A stretch of DNA of 64,000 bases from Pseudomonas sp. DY-1 (GCF_003626975.1 NZ_CP032616.1:4378001-4442000); one strand, 5' to 3'. Positions 1 through 9,594 are shown, numbered from the stretch's first letter. Numbers and translations are program-made. Notes: generated by a model not told the origin, from the sequence alone.

Positions 1-626
1 CGACCGCTGGCGGCGACCAGGCGCTCGAGGCGGAAGCTGACGCGTTCCTTGATGCCTTCTTTCTCGCGGGTGTTGCTGGAGAGCTTCACCTCTTCCTGGG
101 CGTCCTGCACCAGCTGGTGGGAGATGCAGGTGCCGTTGCTGACCTTCTGTCCGGCTTCGTTCAGGGTGCGGGCGGATTTCAGGGTGCCCAGTTCACGGCG
201 CAGGCGGCGCTTGGCGGCGAGCAGCTCGAAGCCCTTGGCGATCCACACGGTCCAGGTCAGGACGGAGGCCAGAGCCAGTCCAATCATCACGGCCTTCACC
301 ACGATATCGGCGTTCTGGTACATGCCCCAGGGGGACAGGTCGTGGGCTAGCGTCAGCTCGCCTTCCGCCCCGGCTGCCAGCGGGTCGGTCGGAATGGCGT
401 TCGGGTCCAGGGTGGCAGCGTCGGCCTGCACTGCGGTACCGCCGGCGGCCGGGGTGGCGGCGGTGTTGGTAGCATTGGCCTGGGCAGCGGCGGGCTGGCT
501 CGCGGCGGCCGGCTCCTCGGCAAAGGAGGCGCTGGGTACCAGCATCATGCTGATCAGCAGAGCTGCCAGCAGGCGAGGTGGGCGGGAGGCAATGTTGGGC
601 TGTACGTTGCGAGCGTTGGATTTCAT
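1..626 (-). CDS. exbB: TonB-system energiser ExbB, 3' part outside the window
   Basis: Reads leftward from an ATG at 626 and is still open at the window edge (208 codons seen). The N-terminus has a basic start, a hydrophobic stretch (about residues 18-34) ending in SFAEE, which looks like a signal peptide, and then an Ala/Pro/Thr-rich linker. Around residues 88-110 is a transmembrane helix (PWGMYQNADIVVKAVMIGLALA region), followed by a charged cytoplasmic segment. This is the layout of the long, signal-peptide-bearing ExbB of pseudomonads, which with ExbD and TonB powers outer-membrane iron-complex and B12 uptake. The MotA/TolQ/ExbB channel helices and exbD/tonB would lie left of the window. 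Confidence is good for the family; the C-terminus is unseen. Confidence 0.85.
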   Translation of the reverse strand, partial: MKSNARNVQPNIASRPPRLLAALLISMMLVPSASFAEEPAAASQPAAAQANATNTAATPAAGGTAVQADAATLDPNAIPTDPLAAGAEGELTLAHDLSPWGMYQNADIVVKAVMIGLALASVLTWTVWIAKGFELLAAKRRLRRELGTLKSARTLNEAGQKVSNGTCISHQLVQDAQEEVKLSSNTREKEGIKERVSFRLERLVAASG

Positions 627-699
627 GCTGGCCGGACCTGAAGGAAAGGAAGCGATTTCGTCCAACGGCATTGAGGTAGCAGCCTGGACCGAAGGGTTC

Positions 700-720
700 G
701 CATTATTGCAAGTAATTCTT
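700..720 (-). promoter_or_regulatory. Candidate Fur-type operator upstream of exbB
   Basis: An AT-rich, partly palindromic stretch with ATTA/TAAT arms about a TTGCAA centre lies about 75-95 bases upstream of exbB in otherwise GC-rich DNA. Iron control by Fur is usual for exbB genes, but the match to the 19-bp Fur consensus is only partial, so this is a weak call. Confidence 0.3.
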
Positions 721-839
721 GTTTGTAGAAGTGACTATTTATCGATCACATTGCCGTTTGGCGATTCGAAGGCGTGCCGTGAGTGATTGGCGATTGCCTG
801 CCATGGCCCTATCCTGAGGACTTTTTCGGAGTTTTCCCG

Positions 840-1691
840 ATGTCCGCTTCCCTCCTGATCGCCGGCTGCGGCGATATTGGCAGCCGCCTGGCTACCGAGA
901 TGTTGCAGGCCGGCTGGACTATCCATGGCCTTCGCCGCCAGGTTTCGGCGTTGCCAGCGGGTGTGTTTCCGGTAGCTGGCGACCTCGAGCGGGCCGACTG
1001 TCCGACGGGCTGGCCCCAGGGGACCCTGGACTATCTGGTCTACAGCGCGGCGGCCAACCAGCACGATGAGGCCGGCTACCGCTTGGCCTACGTCGAAGGC
1101 CTTCGCCACGTGCTCGCGTGGTTGGCTCAGCACGGCCAGGTGCCGCGGCGCGTTCTGTTTGTCTCCAGCAGCGGGGTTTATGGTCAGCGAGACGGCGAGT
1201 GGATCGACGAGACTTCCCCGGCCGAGGCCGAGGGTTATTCCGGCCAGGTCATGCTGGAGGCCGAGCGCCTCGTCCTGGGCAGCGGCATTCCCGCTACCTG
1301 TGTGCGCCTGACGGGTATCTACGGTCCTGGACGCGAGTGGCTGCTCAAGCAAGTGCGCATGGGCTATCGCGTGGTCAGCGAGCCGCCGCTCTATGCAAAC
1401 CGTATCCACGCTGACGATTGCGCCGGCTTGCTGGCTCATCTGCTCAAGGCTGATGCCGACGGTGTGGCGCTGGACGATTTTTATATCGGTGTCGACGATA
1501 CGCCGGCTCCGTTGCACGAGGTTGTGGGTTGGTTGCGCGAGCGGATGGGCGTGACGGAGTGGGCCGACGAGTCGACAGTACGCCGCTCCGGCAGCAAGCG
1601 CTGCAGCAACGCCCGCGCCCGAGCCCTGGGCTGGACGCCGCGTTACCCGAGCTACCGCGAAGGCTACGGGGCGATCCTCAGCGGAGCCTGA
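840..1691 (+). CDS. NAD(P)-dependent epimerase/SDR-like protein
   Basis: A 283-residue extended short-chain dehydrogenase/epimerase-type protein. It begins LLIAGCGDIGSRLA (about residues 5-18), a Rossmann glycine pattern of the GxGxxG kind. It continues with a VLFVSSSGVYG strand (about residues 104-114) and a RLTGIYGPGR motif that is typical of NAD-dependent epimerases. The usual YxxxK is replaced by a YSGQVMLEAE segment, so catalysis may differ from true epimerases. The ATG at 840 was chosen over an upstream in-frame start at 783 because the Rossmann strand begins directly after it. The stop is 2 bases before the next gene, so the two are probably co-transcribed. The substrate is unknown; similar genes are annotated only as NAD-binding sugar-nucleotide epimerase-like proteins. 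Confidence 0.75.
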   Translation: MSASLLIAGCGDIGSRLATEMLQAGWTIHGLRRQVSALPAGVFPVAGDLERADCPTGWPQGTLDYLVYSAAANQHDEAGYRLAYVEGLRHVLAWLAQHGQVPRRVLFVSSSGVYGQRDGEWIDETSPAEAEGYSGQVMLEAERLVLGSGIPATCVRLTGIYGPGREWLLKQVRMGYRVVSEPPLYANRIHADDCAGLLAHLLKADADGVALDDFYIGVDDTPAPLHEVVGWLRERMGVTEWADESTVRRSGSKRCSNARARALGWTPRYPSYREGYGAILSGA

Positions 1692-1693
1692 AC

Positions 1694-2494
1694 ATGGATG
1701 CCAACCGCATGCTGGCTCGCCCCTGGTTACCGGGGGTGGAGTTGTTTCATGCGGACTTCTCCGGGCAGCCCTTTGGCCGTCACAGCCACGACGCCTTCGC
1801 CATTGGCGCCATCCTGCATGGCGTAGGCGGCTATCAGTGCCGGGGTGAACGCCATGCGCTGCCGGCGGGCACTCTGTCGCTGATGAACCCCGAAGAGCCC
1901 CACACCGGGCATGCAGAATCCGAGCGGCTGATCTATCGCATGCTCTACGTCGAAGAGTCGCGCCTGCCGACCCTGCTCGGGCGCAAGCGCTTGCCCGATG
2001 GGTTTCGCGAGTTGAATCCGGCCGATGACGGGCAGGTGGCGGCCGGACTGGCGCGCTTGGCGGCGGAGTTCGAGCGTGGCGATGCGCTGGCGCTGGAGAG
2101 CGAATTGCTGGATGTGCTTGAACTGGTGTTCGTCCGTCACGGCGGCCTGCGTACGGCGGCACCCGCATCCCGGGATGGCGGTGTGACGAATTTCCTGCGC
2201 GACTACCTGGAGGCTCACTACGCTGAGGCCGTGAGCCTCGAGCAACTGGCCGGGCTGGTGCAGCGACATCCGCGTCATCTGATCGACGCATTTCGTCGTG
2301 CCTACGGTGTACCGCCGCACACCTACCTGCTGCAACGCCGGGTGCGCGAGGCCAAGCGCCTGCTTTTGAGCAATCAGCCGCCACTGGAGGTGGCGCTGTC
2401 CCTGGGTTTTTACGATCAGGCCCACTTCTCCGGTACCTTCAAACGCTTCACCGGCGTGACGCCGGGGCAGTTCCGCCGAGCCGCGCGTACCTGA
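1694..2494 (+). CDS. AraC-family regulator with N-terminal cupin domain
   Basis: A 266-residue AraC-family transcription factor starting at ATG 1694, two bases after the preceding stop. The N-terminal half is an arabinose-binding-like cupin (FGRHSHDAFAIGAILHGVGGYQCRG, then LMNPEEPHTGH). The C-terminal about 100 residues carry two helix-turn-helix units (LEQLAGLVQRHPRHLIDAFRRAYG, then PLEVALSLGFYDQAHFSGTFKRFTG). The next gene is a LysE-type exporter in the same direction; AraC regulators next to LysE-family exporters commonly control them in pseudomonads, so that is the likely target (inference). A large palindromic repeat starts at the last base of its stop codon. Confidence 0.85.
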   Translation: MDANRMLARPWLPGVELFHADFSGQPFGRHSHDAFAIGAILHGVGGYQCRGERHALPAGTLSLMNPEEPHTGHAESERLIYRMLYVEESRLPTLLGRKRLPDGFRELNPADDGQVAAGLARLAAEFERGDALALESELLDVLELVFVRHGGLRTAAPASRDGGVTNFLRDYLEAHYAEAVSLEQLAGLVQRHPRHLIDAFRRAYGVPPHTYLLQRRVREAKRLLLSNQPPLEVALSLGFYDQAHFSGTFKRFTGVTPGQFRRAART

Positions 2495-2652
2495 GAGCCT
2501 GTTCACGATCTGCTGCGCGTCGACCATGCCGCGTTAAAAGCAGGCCCGGAGTGTTCATTTACAACTCGTAAACTAGCGTGCGAGCCCGGCCCGCTTCCTC
2601 GCCTGCTTTCGCCTTGCATGGCTCTAGCTCGCGAAACCGTGATCAGACTCTG
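2494..2652. repeat. Large imperfect palindrome, MITE-like
   Basis: About 159 bp whose two ends are inverted copies of each other. Read inward from both ends, 23 of the first 36 positions agree, including AGAG at the tip, TCACG at positions 10-14 and CCATGC at positions 31-36. After a one-base offset both arms share AAAGCAGGC. The centre holds a small TTTAC/GTAAA inverted repeat. It fills most of the gap between the AraC gene and the LysE gene. It codes for nothing I recognise. It could be a non-autonomous mobile element or a structured terminator/processing element. Confidence 0.6.
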
Positions 2653-2722
2653 AGTTTTCTCCAAGACCGCTTGAGCCACGGACTTCGACACTGTCCGCAG
2701 CACTTCACGGAGGCTCGAAGCC

Positions 2723-3349
2723 ATGCTCGCGTTGTTCCTGCTGGTCGCCAGTACCCACTTCGCTGCCCTGCTGTCGCCAGGGCCCGATTTCTTCCTGTTG
2801 CTGCGGGCCGGACTGGTCAATGGCCTGCGCCACGCGGATGGTGCTGCGGCGGGCATCGCGCTGGCCAATTTGCTGAGCATGCTGCTGGTCTTGCTGGCCC
2901 TCAGCCTGTTGCCCGCTTCGAACGGGACGTTCTGGCAGGTGCTGCAACTGGTTGGCGGTGGCTATTTCATCTGGATCGGCACCCAGGCGCTGCTGGCGAC
3001 CCGTGAGCTGGAACTGCCGCAGGCCAAGGCGGGTGGGCATGGATCGTGGCGGCTCGGATTTTTCGAGGGGCTGCTGGCCAGCAGTCTCAATCCCAAGCTG
3101 CCGCTCTTCTATGCCGGACTGTTCGGTGTGCTGCGCAATGCGGCTATGCCCGGCTGGGGGCTGGTCATGAGCATGGGCTGGATGACAGTGGTGGTGCTGT
3201 TCTGGGATATGGCGCTGGTGCGATTGCTGGACCACCCGCGCTGGCGTAGTTGGCTGCAACTCCGGGTCCGGGCGCTGGATAGGTTTTGCGGCGCGTTGTT
3301 GCTGGCGCTGGGGGGATGGCTGGCGATCGGGGTGATGGGTGGCGTATAG
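2723..3349 (+). CDS. LysE/RhtB-family amino-acid exporter
   Basis: A 208-residue integral membrane protein with about five to six hydrophobic helices. The SPGPDFFLLLRAGLVNGLRHA segment near residues 19-39 is the family signature of LysE/RhtB exporters. The overall length (about 205-210 aa) is typical. Proteins of this family pump out amino acids or their derivatives such as threonine or homoserine; the substrate cannot be told from sequence. It lies 228 bases downstream of the AraC regulator in the same direction, which suggests substrate-induced expression. Confidence 0.85.
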   Translation: MLALFLLVASTHFAALLSPGPDFFLLLRAGLVNGLRHADGAAAGIALANLLSMLLVLLALSLLPASNGTFWQVLQLVGGGYFIWIGTQALLATRELELPQAKAGGHGSWRLGFFEGLLASSLNPKLPLFYAGLFGVLRNAAMPGWGLVMSMGWMTVVVLFWDMALVRLLDHPRWRSWLQLRVRALDRFCGALLLALGGWLAIGVMGGV

Positions 3350-3398
3350 GTTGGCGCTAAGTGGAGCGAAGCCCAATATGTGTTCGTTGGGCTTCGCT
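3347..3398. repeat. GCGAAGCCC-type palindromic repeat, likely bidirectional terminator
   Basis: A perfect 12-bp inverted repeat, AGCGAAGCCCAA (3365-3376) and TTGGGCTTCGCT (3387-3398), with a 10-base loop. It sits between the convergent LysE and lipoprotein genes. The left flank (3347-3376) matches 24 of 30 positions with a second copy at 52111-52140, so it belongs to a dispersed REP-like family. Confidence 0.6.
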
Positions 3399-3403
3399 AC
3401 GGT

Positions 3404-4138
3404 TCAGTCGCGCTCCAGCAGCCAGGCACGCTTGCCGGGGGCGTACTCTGGCATCTCGTCGATATGCGCACGGTTACGCGCTTCGAGGATTTCCAGCTCA
3501 TCACCATCGTGGACGAAGATCCAGGCCGCACCCTGTTTGCCGTTCTGTAGCCAGATGCTGTCGTTCTCGCCGCTCATCGCGGCGCAGTCGCCAGCGAGGC
3601 AGAGGGCATAGCGATCAGCGCCCGGGAGGCCTTCCAGGCTGCCATCAGGATTGAACTTGACCAGGCCGCCATGGCCTTGCCCTTCGACGATTTTCCAGGT
3701 TCCGCCGAGATAGGCGGAGTAGAGCGCGTGCTCGAATGCGCTGCCAAGCGGTGCCCCTTCGGCAGGATTCTGGTCCGGATGGACGAAGCGTTGTTCGGGG
3801 AGGTTATCGCTGGCTTTCTGCACCAGTTCCTTGCCGTCCACTTCAAGTTCTTCGTGGTAGTCGCCGTAGAAGTCCACTCGCCAGCCGTCATCTTCCTGGG
3901 CCGCGAGGCGCCCTTCACCCAGTTCGAAGCCATTGCTGTAGTGGGCCTCGCCGGATTTCTGGTCGATCTGCCACTCCAGGTTCGGGCCATAGGCGAGCAG
4001 GGACTCGCGTAACTTGCCCTCTTTGGCTGCGGCATTGATGGCCGCCTGGTTGATCCAGATGCCGCTCGGGTCTGATGACGTGCTGGAGCAGCCGCCAAGA
4101 ATGGCCGCACAGAGCAGCAGGGGGAGGGTGTGACGCAT
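3404..4138 (-). CDS. Uncharacterised lipoprotein
   Basis: A 244-residue protein beginning MRHTLPLLLCAAILGGCSS: a type II signal peptide with lipobox LGGC, so Cys17 should be lipidated. The ATG at 4138 is preferred over an in-frame start at 4165 because the signal peptide then begins properly. The rest is acidic and soluble, with no recognised catalytic motif. It contains a WKIVEGQGHGGLVKFNPDGSL stretch of the kind seen in small beta-barrel lipoproteins, and two Cys (CLAGDC) that could form a disulphide. It stands alone between a repeat and ridA. The function is unknown to me. Confidence 0.75.
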   Translation of the reverse strand: MRHTLPLLLCAAILGGCSSTSSDPSGIWINQAAINAAAKEGKLRESLLAYGPNLEWQIDQKSGEAHYSNGFELGEGRLAAQEDDGWRVDFYGDYHEELEVDGKELVQKASDNLPEQRFVHPDQNPAEGAPLGSAFEHALYSAYLGGTWKIVEGQGHGGLVKFNPDGSLEGLPGADRYALCLAGDCAAMSGENDSIWLQNGKQGAAWIFVHDGDELEILEARNRAHIDEMPEYAPGKRAWLLERD

Positions 4139-4193
4139 GACGGATTCCTTCCGGAACGATGCCACGGACCGAGCGGCCCGTGGCAGAGGTAAC

Positions 4194-4574
4194 TTATTCG
4201 AGGACCAGGATGGCGTCCATTTCCACCTGGGAGCCGCGCGGCAGCGCAGCTACGCCAATGGCGGCGCGAGCCGGGTAGGGCTGCTCGAAGTAACGACCCA
4301 TGACTTCATTGACCTTGGCGAAGTGGGACAGGTCGGTCAGGAAGATGTTCAGTTTGACGATGTCCTTGAAGGAACCGCCCGCGGCTTCGGCCACGGCTTT
4401 CAGGTTCTCGAAGACCTGCACGGTCTGGGCTTCGAAGCCTTCGACCAGCTCCATGGTTTTCGGGTCCAGCGGGATCTGGCCGGACATGTAGACGGTGTTG
4501 CCGGCCTTGATGGCCTGAGAGTAAGTGCCGATGGCGGCAGGGGCCTTGTCGCTGCTGATGACGGTCTTGCTCAT
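4194..4574 (-). CDS. ridA: RidA-family enamine/imine deaminase
   Basis: A 126-residue protein of standard RidA length. The C-terminal [22 protein letters not shown] holds the Arg (about residue 103) that binds the substrate carboxylate in active RidA, and the [13 protein letters not shown] segment is also typical. RidA hydrolyses 2-aminoacrylate and related imines released by PLP enzymes, protecting those enzymes. It lies just downstream of spoT on the same strand (29-base gap), an arrangement I know from other pseudomonads. A second, more divergent Rid protein sits in the dad operon at 29364. Confidence 0.93.
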   Translation of the reverse strand: MSKTVISSDKAPAAIGTYSQAIKAGNTVYMSGQIPLDPKTMELVEGFEAQTVQVFENLKAVAEAAGGSFKDIVKLNIFLTDLSHFAKVNEVMGRYFEQPYPARAAIGVAALPRGSQVEMDAILVLE

Positions 4575-4602
4575 GAGAACTCCTTTGGGCTCTTGGGATC
4601 AG

Positions 4603-6711
4603 CTACGCCCGCACGCGGGTGATGCGGATCACCCCCTTGAGCGCGCGCAGCTTCTTGATCACTCGGGCCAGGTGCACGCGGTCGTGCACGCTGACCACCA
4701 GCTGGACCACGCTGATGCGGCCATCGCGCTCGTCCATGCTGATCTTCTCGATATTGCCGTCGGCGGCATTGACACTGCTGGCCAGCAGGGCGATCAGGCC
4801 GCGCTGGTGCTCCAGCTCGACGCGCAGCTCGACGTTGAATTCGCCGGCAACGTCCTTGGCCCACGACAGCTGGATGCATTTCTCCGGGTTGTGTCGGATT
4901 TCGCTGATGTTCTTGCAGTTCTCAAGGTGCACCACCATGCCCTTGCCGGCGGAAAGGTGGCCGACGATGGGGTCGCCCGGAATCGGCGTGCAGCACTTGG
5001 CATAGCTCAGCACCAGGCCCTCGGTGCCGCGGATTGCCAGCGGCCCCTCGGGGTTCGGCAGCTGTTCGCCGTCGCTGGCCAGCAGGCGGCGGGCGACTAC
5101 GTAGGCCATGCGGTTGCCGAGGCCGACGTCTTCCAGCAGGTCTTCGATCACGTCCAGGCGGTACTCGCCGAGGACAGCCTGGACGCGTTCGGGGCTGATC
5201 TTGTCCAGATGGCTCTCGAAACCGGCCAGAGCCTTGTTCAACAGGCGTTCGCCGAGGCTGATGGATTCGGAGCGACGCTGCTGCTTGAGGGCGTGGCGAA
5301 TGTGAGTACGTGCCTTGCCGGTCACGACGAAGTTGAGCCAGGCCGGATTCGGTCGCGCGCCGGGCGCCGTGACGATTTCCACTGTCTCGCCGCTCTGTAG
5401 CGGTTCCGAGAGGGGCGCCAGGCGGCGATTGATGCGGCAGGCGATGCAGGTGTTGCCGACGTCGGTGTGCACCGCATAGGCGAAGTCGACCGCTGTGGAG
5501 CCTTTCGGCAACTCCATGATGCGGCCCTTGGGCGTGAACACGTAGACCTCGTCGGGGAAGAGGTCGATCTTCACGCTCTCGATGAATTCGAGCGAGTTAC
5601 CGGCGCGTTGCTGCAGTTCCAGGATGCCCTTGACCCACTGGCGTGCCCTGGCATGCGTGCCCTTGGGCTGGTCGTCCTCGGTGGACTTGTACAGCCAGTG
5701 GGCGGCGATGCCGTTGTTGGCCATCTCTTCCATTTCACGGGTGCGGATCTGGATTTCGATGGGCACGCCGTGCATGCCGAACAGGGTGGTATGCAGCGAC
5801 TGGTAGCCGTTGGCCTTGGGAATCGCGATGTAGTCCTTGAAACGCCCCGGCAGCGGCTTGTACAGGTTGTGCACGGCGCCGAGCACGCGATAGCAGGTGT
5901 CGACCTTGTCGACGATGATGCGGAAGGCGTAGACGTCCATGATCTCGTTGAACGCCCGGCGCTTGCCGCGCATCTTCTTGTAGATGCTGTAGAGATGTTT
6001 CTCGCGGCCGATGACCTCGCCTTCCATGCCTTCGCGGCGCAGGCAGTTGGTCAGCGACTCCTCGATCTTGTTGACGATTTCCTTGCGGTTGCCGCGGGCG
6101 CGCCGCACCGCCGCGCGAATGCGCTCCGAGCGCATCGGGTGCATGGCCTTGAAACCGAGGTCCTCGAACTCCACGCGCATGCTGTGCATACCCAGCCGGT
6201 TGGCGATGGGGGCGTAGATTTCCAGGGTTTCCTTGGCAATGCGCCGGCGCTTCTCACCGGATAGCACTTCCAGCGTGCGCATGTTGTGCAGGCGGTCGGC
6301 CAGCTTGACCAGGATCACGCGGATATCGCGCGCCATGGCCATGGCCATCTTCTGGAAGTTTTCGGCCTGGGCTTCGGCCTTGGACTCGAAATTCATCTGG
6401 GTCAGCTTGCTGACCCCATCCACCAGCTCGGCGACGGTCTCGCCGAATTGCGCGCAAAGGGCTTCCTTGGCGATGCCGGTGTCCTCGATCACGTCATGCA
6501 GCATCGCGGCCATCAGGCTTTGATGGTCCATGTGCATGTCGGCGAGGATGCTTGCTACGGCAAGCGGATGAGTGACGTAGGCTTCACCGCTGCGGCGGCG
6601 CTGGCCGTCGTGGGCTTGCTCTGCGTAAAAGTAGGCTCGGCGCACCAGGTTGACCTGATCGGCGCCGAGATAGGTCGAAAGTCGATCGGCGAGGGCGTCT
6701 ATGCTCGGCAA
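4603..6711 (-). CDS. spoT: Bifunctional (p)ppGpp synthetase/hydrolase SpoT
   Basis: A 702-residue RelA/SpoT homologue of full length. The N-terminal HD hydrolase domain is intact: THP near residue 48 and LHDVIEDT with His72-Asp73. The synthetase domain (about 200-360) includes FKDYIAIPKANGYQSLHT. It is followed by a TGS domain (about 385-450, VYVFTPKGRIMELPKGSTAVDFAYAVH), a zinc-finger/CC region (SYAKCCTPIPGD) and a C-terminal ACT domain (about 625-702). An intact HD domain marks it as SpoT rather than RelA. It lies downstream of rpoZ (60-base gap), the classic rpoZ-spoT order. Confidence 0.96.
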   Translation of the reverse strand: MPSIDALADRLSTYLGADQVNLVRRAYFYAEQAHDGQRRRSGEAYVTHPLAVASILADMHMDHQSLMAAMLHDVIEDTGIAKEALCAQFGETVAELVDGVSKLTQMNFESKAEAQAENFQKMAMAMARDIRVILVKLADRLHNMRTLEVLSGEKRRRIAKETLEIYAPIANRLGMHSMRVEFEDLGFKAMHPMRSERIRAAVRRARGNRKEIVNKIEESLTNCLRREGMEGEVIGREKHLYSIYKKMRGKRRAFNEIMDVYAFRIIVDKVDTCYRVLGAVHNLYKPLPGRFKDYIAIPKANGYQSLHTTLFGMHGVPIEIQIRTREMEEMANNGIAAHWLYKSTEDDQPKGTHARARQWVKGILELQQRAGNSLEFIESVKIDLFPDEVYVFTPKGRIMELPKGSTAVDFAYAVHTDVGNTCIACRINRRLAPLSEPLQSGETVEIVTAPGARPNPAWLNFVVTGKARTHIRHALKQQRRSESISLGERLLNKALAGFESHLDKISPERVQAVLGEYRLDVIEDLLEDVGLGNRMAYVVARRLLASDGEQLPNPEGPLAIRGTEGLVLSYAKCCTPIPGDPIVGHLSAGKGMVVHLENCKNISEIRHNPEKCIQLSWAKDVAGEFNVELRVELEHQRGLIALLASSVNAADGNIEKISMDERDGRISVVQLVVSVHDRVHLARVIKKLRALKGVIRITRVRA

Positions 6712-6771
6712 GATGTCTCTCCTTGCCGACCTTCATGACCCTGCGCCGTGCGACGTCGACCAGGCATGGAT

Positions 6772-7035
6772 TCAGAGGGCCTCGTTGGCCTCGTCCTCGA
6801 ATGCGGCGAACAGCGGCTCTTCTTCAACGATGTCTTCCTGGGCGACGACTTCATAGTCGACCAGGCCGGCAGCGATTTCGCGCAGGGCGACTACGGTCGG
6901 CTTGTCATTTTCCCAGGCTACCTTCGGCTCTTTGCCGCCGGTGGCCAGCTGACGGGAACGCTTGGTAGCGAGCATGACCAGCTCGAAGCGGTTGTCGACA
7001 TTGTCCAGGCAATCTTCAACGGTAACGCGGGCCAT
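6772..7035 (-). CDS. rpoZ: RNA polymerase omega subunit
   Basis: An 87-residue omega subunit beginning [30 protein letters not shown], the conserved helix that clamps the beta' C-terminus, followed by a VALREIAAG helix and an acidic tail. Omega assists assembly of RNA polymerase and forms part of a ppGpp site in enterobacteria. It sits directly upstream of spoT, and is preceded by gmk after 177 bases. Confidence 0.96.
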   Translation of the reverse strand: MARVTVEDCLDNVDNRFELVMLATKRSRQLATGGKEPKVAWENDKPTVVALREIAAGLVDYEVVAQEDIVEEEPLFAAFEDEANEAL

Positions 7036-7212
7036 GGTGTTCCTCGTAGCACGAAATGAATGGCTGATGCTGTGCCCAATTGGGCGAGCGGACTGAATAG
7101 TCTAAAAAATCGCCAGCAATTAGGGAAGCGCCGATTTTCGGCGCTTTGCGGGTGGAGTGTGGCTCAGGACCGACGCGGGGGCTAGCTATGAAAGCGATAG
7201 AGAGTCGTGCAG

Positions 7213-7845
<633 letters not shown>

Positions 7846-8709
7846 TTACTCGATATTCTGGACTTGTTCGCGCATCTGCTCGATCAACACCTTGAGGTTG
7901 ACTGCAGCCTGAGTGCTGCGCGGGTCGAAGGCCTTGGAGCCCAGGGTATTGGCTTCACGGTTGAGTTCCTGCATCAGGAAGTCCAGGCGGCGGCCGGCGG
8001 CGCCGCCAGCCTTCAGCACGCGGCGGACTTCGCTGATGTGGGTGCCGAGGCGGTCCAGTTCTTCGGCGACGTCACTCTTCTGCGCCAGTAGGACCATCTC
8101 CTGCTCCAATCGTTGCGGATCGAGCTCTGCCTTCATTTCGGAGAAGCGATCGAGGATCTTCTGTCTCTGTGCTGCGAGCATCTGCGGGACCAGGGCGCGT
8201 AGGGCTGTGACGTCTTCCTGCATGGCATCCAGGCGGTCATTGAGCAGGCGAGCCAGCTCGGCACCTTCACGGGCACGGCCTTTCTTCAGCTCATCAAGCG
8301 CCTGGGAGAAGGCTTCCATGGCGGCTGCATTGAGCGCCTGCGGGTCCTCAGCATCGGCCACCAGTACGCCCGGCCAGGCGAGGACTTCCAGGGGGTTGAG
8401 CGGTGCGGGTTGCTGGATCAGCGCGGCAACGCTTTCGGCGGCCTTGATCAGCTGGCCGGCGCGCTCGCGATCCACCTGCAGCGGCTTGCCAGTGCTTTCT
8501 TCTGCCAGGCGCAGAGTGCATTCAACCTTGCCGCGCGATAGGCCCTGGCGCAGGGCGTCGCGCACGGGGCCTTCGAGGTCACGGAAGGATTCCGGCAGAC
8601 GCAGGTGGGGTTCGAGATAACGGTGGTTGACCGAGCGCAGTTCCCAGCTCAGGGTGCCGTGGGAGCCGGCCCGTTCAACGCGTGCGAAGGCGGTCATGCT
8701 GTGCACCAT
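7846..8709 (-). CDS. yicC: YicC/YloC-family endoribonuclease
   Basis: A 287-residue protein beginning MVHSMTAFARVERAG and continuing WELRSVNHRYLEPHLRLPE, the signatures of the YicC N-terminal domain. The C-terminal DUF1732 region ends DPRSTQAAVNLKVLIEQMREQVQNIE, as in the family. YicC-type proteins are now known as RNases that act on small RNAs in enterobacteria; the target here is not known. Divergent from rph, with a 137-base promoter region between them. Confidence 0.92.
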   Translation of the reverse strand: MVHSMTAFARVERAGSHGTLSWELRSVNHRYLEPHLRLPESFRDLEGPVRDALRQGLSRGKVECTLRLAEESTGKPLQVDRERAGQLIKAAESVAALIQQPAPLNPLEVLAWPGVLVADAEDPQALNAAAMEAFSQALDELKKGRAREGAELARLLNDRLDAMQEDVTALRALVPQMLAAQRQKILDRFSEMKAELDPQRLEQEMVLLAQKSDVAEELDRLGTHISEVRRVLKAGGAAGRRLDFLMQELNREANTLGSKAFDPRSTQAAVNLKVLIEQMREQVQNIE

Positions 8710-8806
8710 GGGGTTTCCTCTCGGTTTCGACGATCAAAGGAGGCGATTGTAGCCCAGGCGGCTTGCGCCTCCCAACGTGGCGATGTCCCCCATGCCCCGG
8801 GGCCTC

Positions 8807-8812
8807 TATAAT
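8807..8812 (+). promoter_or_regulatory. Candidate -10 box of rph
   Basis: A consensus TATAAT hexamer 35 bases upstream of the rph ATG in the divergent yicC/rph gap. The -35 region at the proper distance is poor, so this is a moderate call. Confidence 0.4.
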
Positions 8813-8846
8813 GGCGGGCAGATTTCTCCCGAACAGGTAAGCCCGA

Positions 8847-9566
8847 ATGAAACGTCCCAGTGGCCGCGCGGCCGAACAGCTGCGTCCGATCCGCATCACC
8901 CGCAACTACACCAAGCACGCCGAAGGCTCTGTACTGGTGGAGTTCGGGGATACCAAGGTGATCTGCACGGCCAGCGTCGAGTCCGGCGTGCCGCGCTTCC
9001 TCAAGGGGCAGGGTCAGGGTTGGCTGACTGCCGAATACGGCATGTTGCCGCGCGCCACTGGCGAGCGGAACCAGCGCGAGGCCAGTCGTGGCAAGCAGGG
9101 TGGCCGCACCCTGGAGATCCAACGGCTCATCGGCCGCTCGCTGCGCGCGGCGCTGGATATGACCAAGCTGGGCGAGAACACCATCTACCTGGATTGCGAT
9201 GTGATTCAGGCCGACGGTGGCACCCGCACCGCTTCCATCACCGGTGCCATGGTGGCCCTGGTTGATGCGCTGAAGGTGCTGAAGAAGCGTGGCGCCCTGA
9301 AAGGCGAGCCGCTGAAGCAGATGGTTGCCGCCGTTTCCGTGGGCATCTACCAAGGTGAGCCGGTTCTGGACCTGGACTACCTGGAAGACGCAGCTGCCGA
9401 AACTGACCTGAATGTAGTCATGACCGATGCCGGTGGCTTCATCGAAGTCCAGGGCACCGCCGAAGGTGCGCCCTTCCAGCCGGAAGAGCTGACGGCCATG
9501 CTCGACCTGGCGCGCCAGGGTCTGAACGAGCTGTTCGAGCTGCAGCGCGCCGCGCTGGCCGACTGA
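8847..9566 (+). CDS. rph: Ribonuclease PH
   Basis: A 239-residue phosphate-dependent 3'-5' exoribonuclease that trims tRNA 3' ends. The [38 protein letters not shown] start, the [13 protein letters not shown] motif (about residues 67-79, phosphate-binding Arg) and [18 protein letters not shown] (about residues 114-131, catalytic Asp) are all present. The length is usual for bacterial RNase PH. The reading frame is complete, unlike the frameshifted rph of E. coli K-12. Confidence 0.96.
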   Translation: MKRPSGRAAEQLRPIRITRNYTKHAEGSVLVEFGDTKVICTASVESGVPRFLKGQGQGWLTAEYGMLPRATGERNQREASRGKQGGRTLEIQRLIGRSLRAALDMTKLGENTIYLDCDVIQADGGTRTASITGAMVALVDALKVLKKRGALKGEPLKQMVAAVSVGIYQGEPVLDLDYLEDAAAETDLNVVMTDAGGFIEVQGTAEGAPFQPEELTAMLDLARQGLNELFELQRAALAD

Positions 9567-9594
9567 CGGCACATCCGCACGAGGAGACGTGGGA

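Noticed and set aside
735..2384. A 549-codon open frame on the minus strand
   Set aside because: It runs opposite the epimerase and AraC genes, is very rich in Arg/Ala/His/Pro and has no recognisable motif. It is a mirror frame caused by high GC.
7126..7146. Terminator between gmk and rpoZ
   Set aside because: An AAGCGCCGA/TCGGCGCTT hairpin is present, but no T-run follows on the transcribed strand, so it is left as a possible processing site only.
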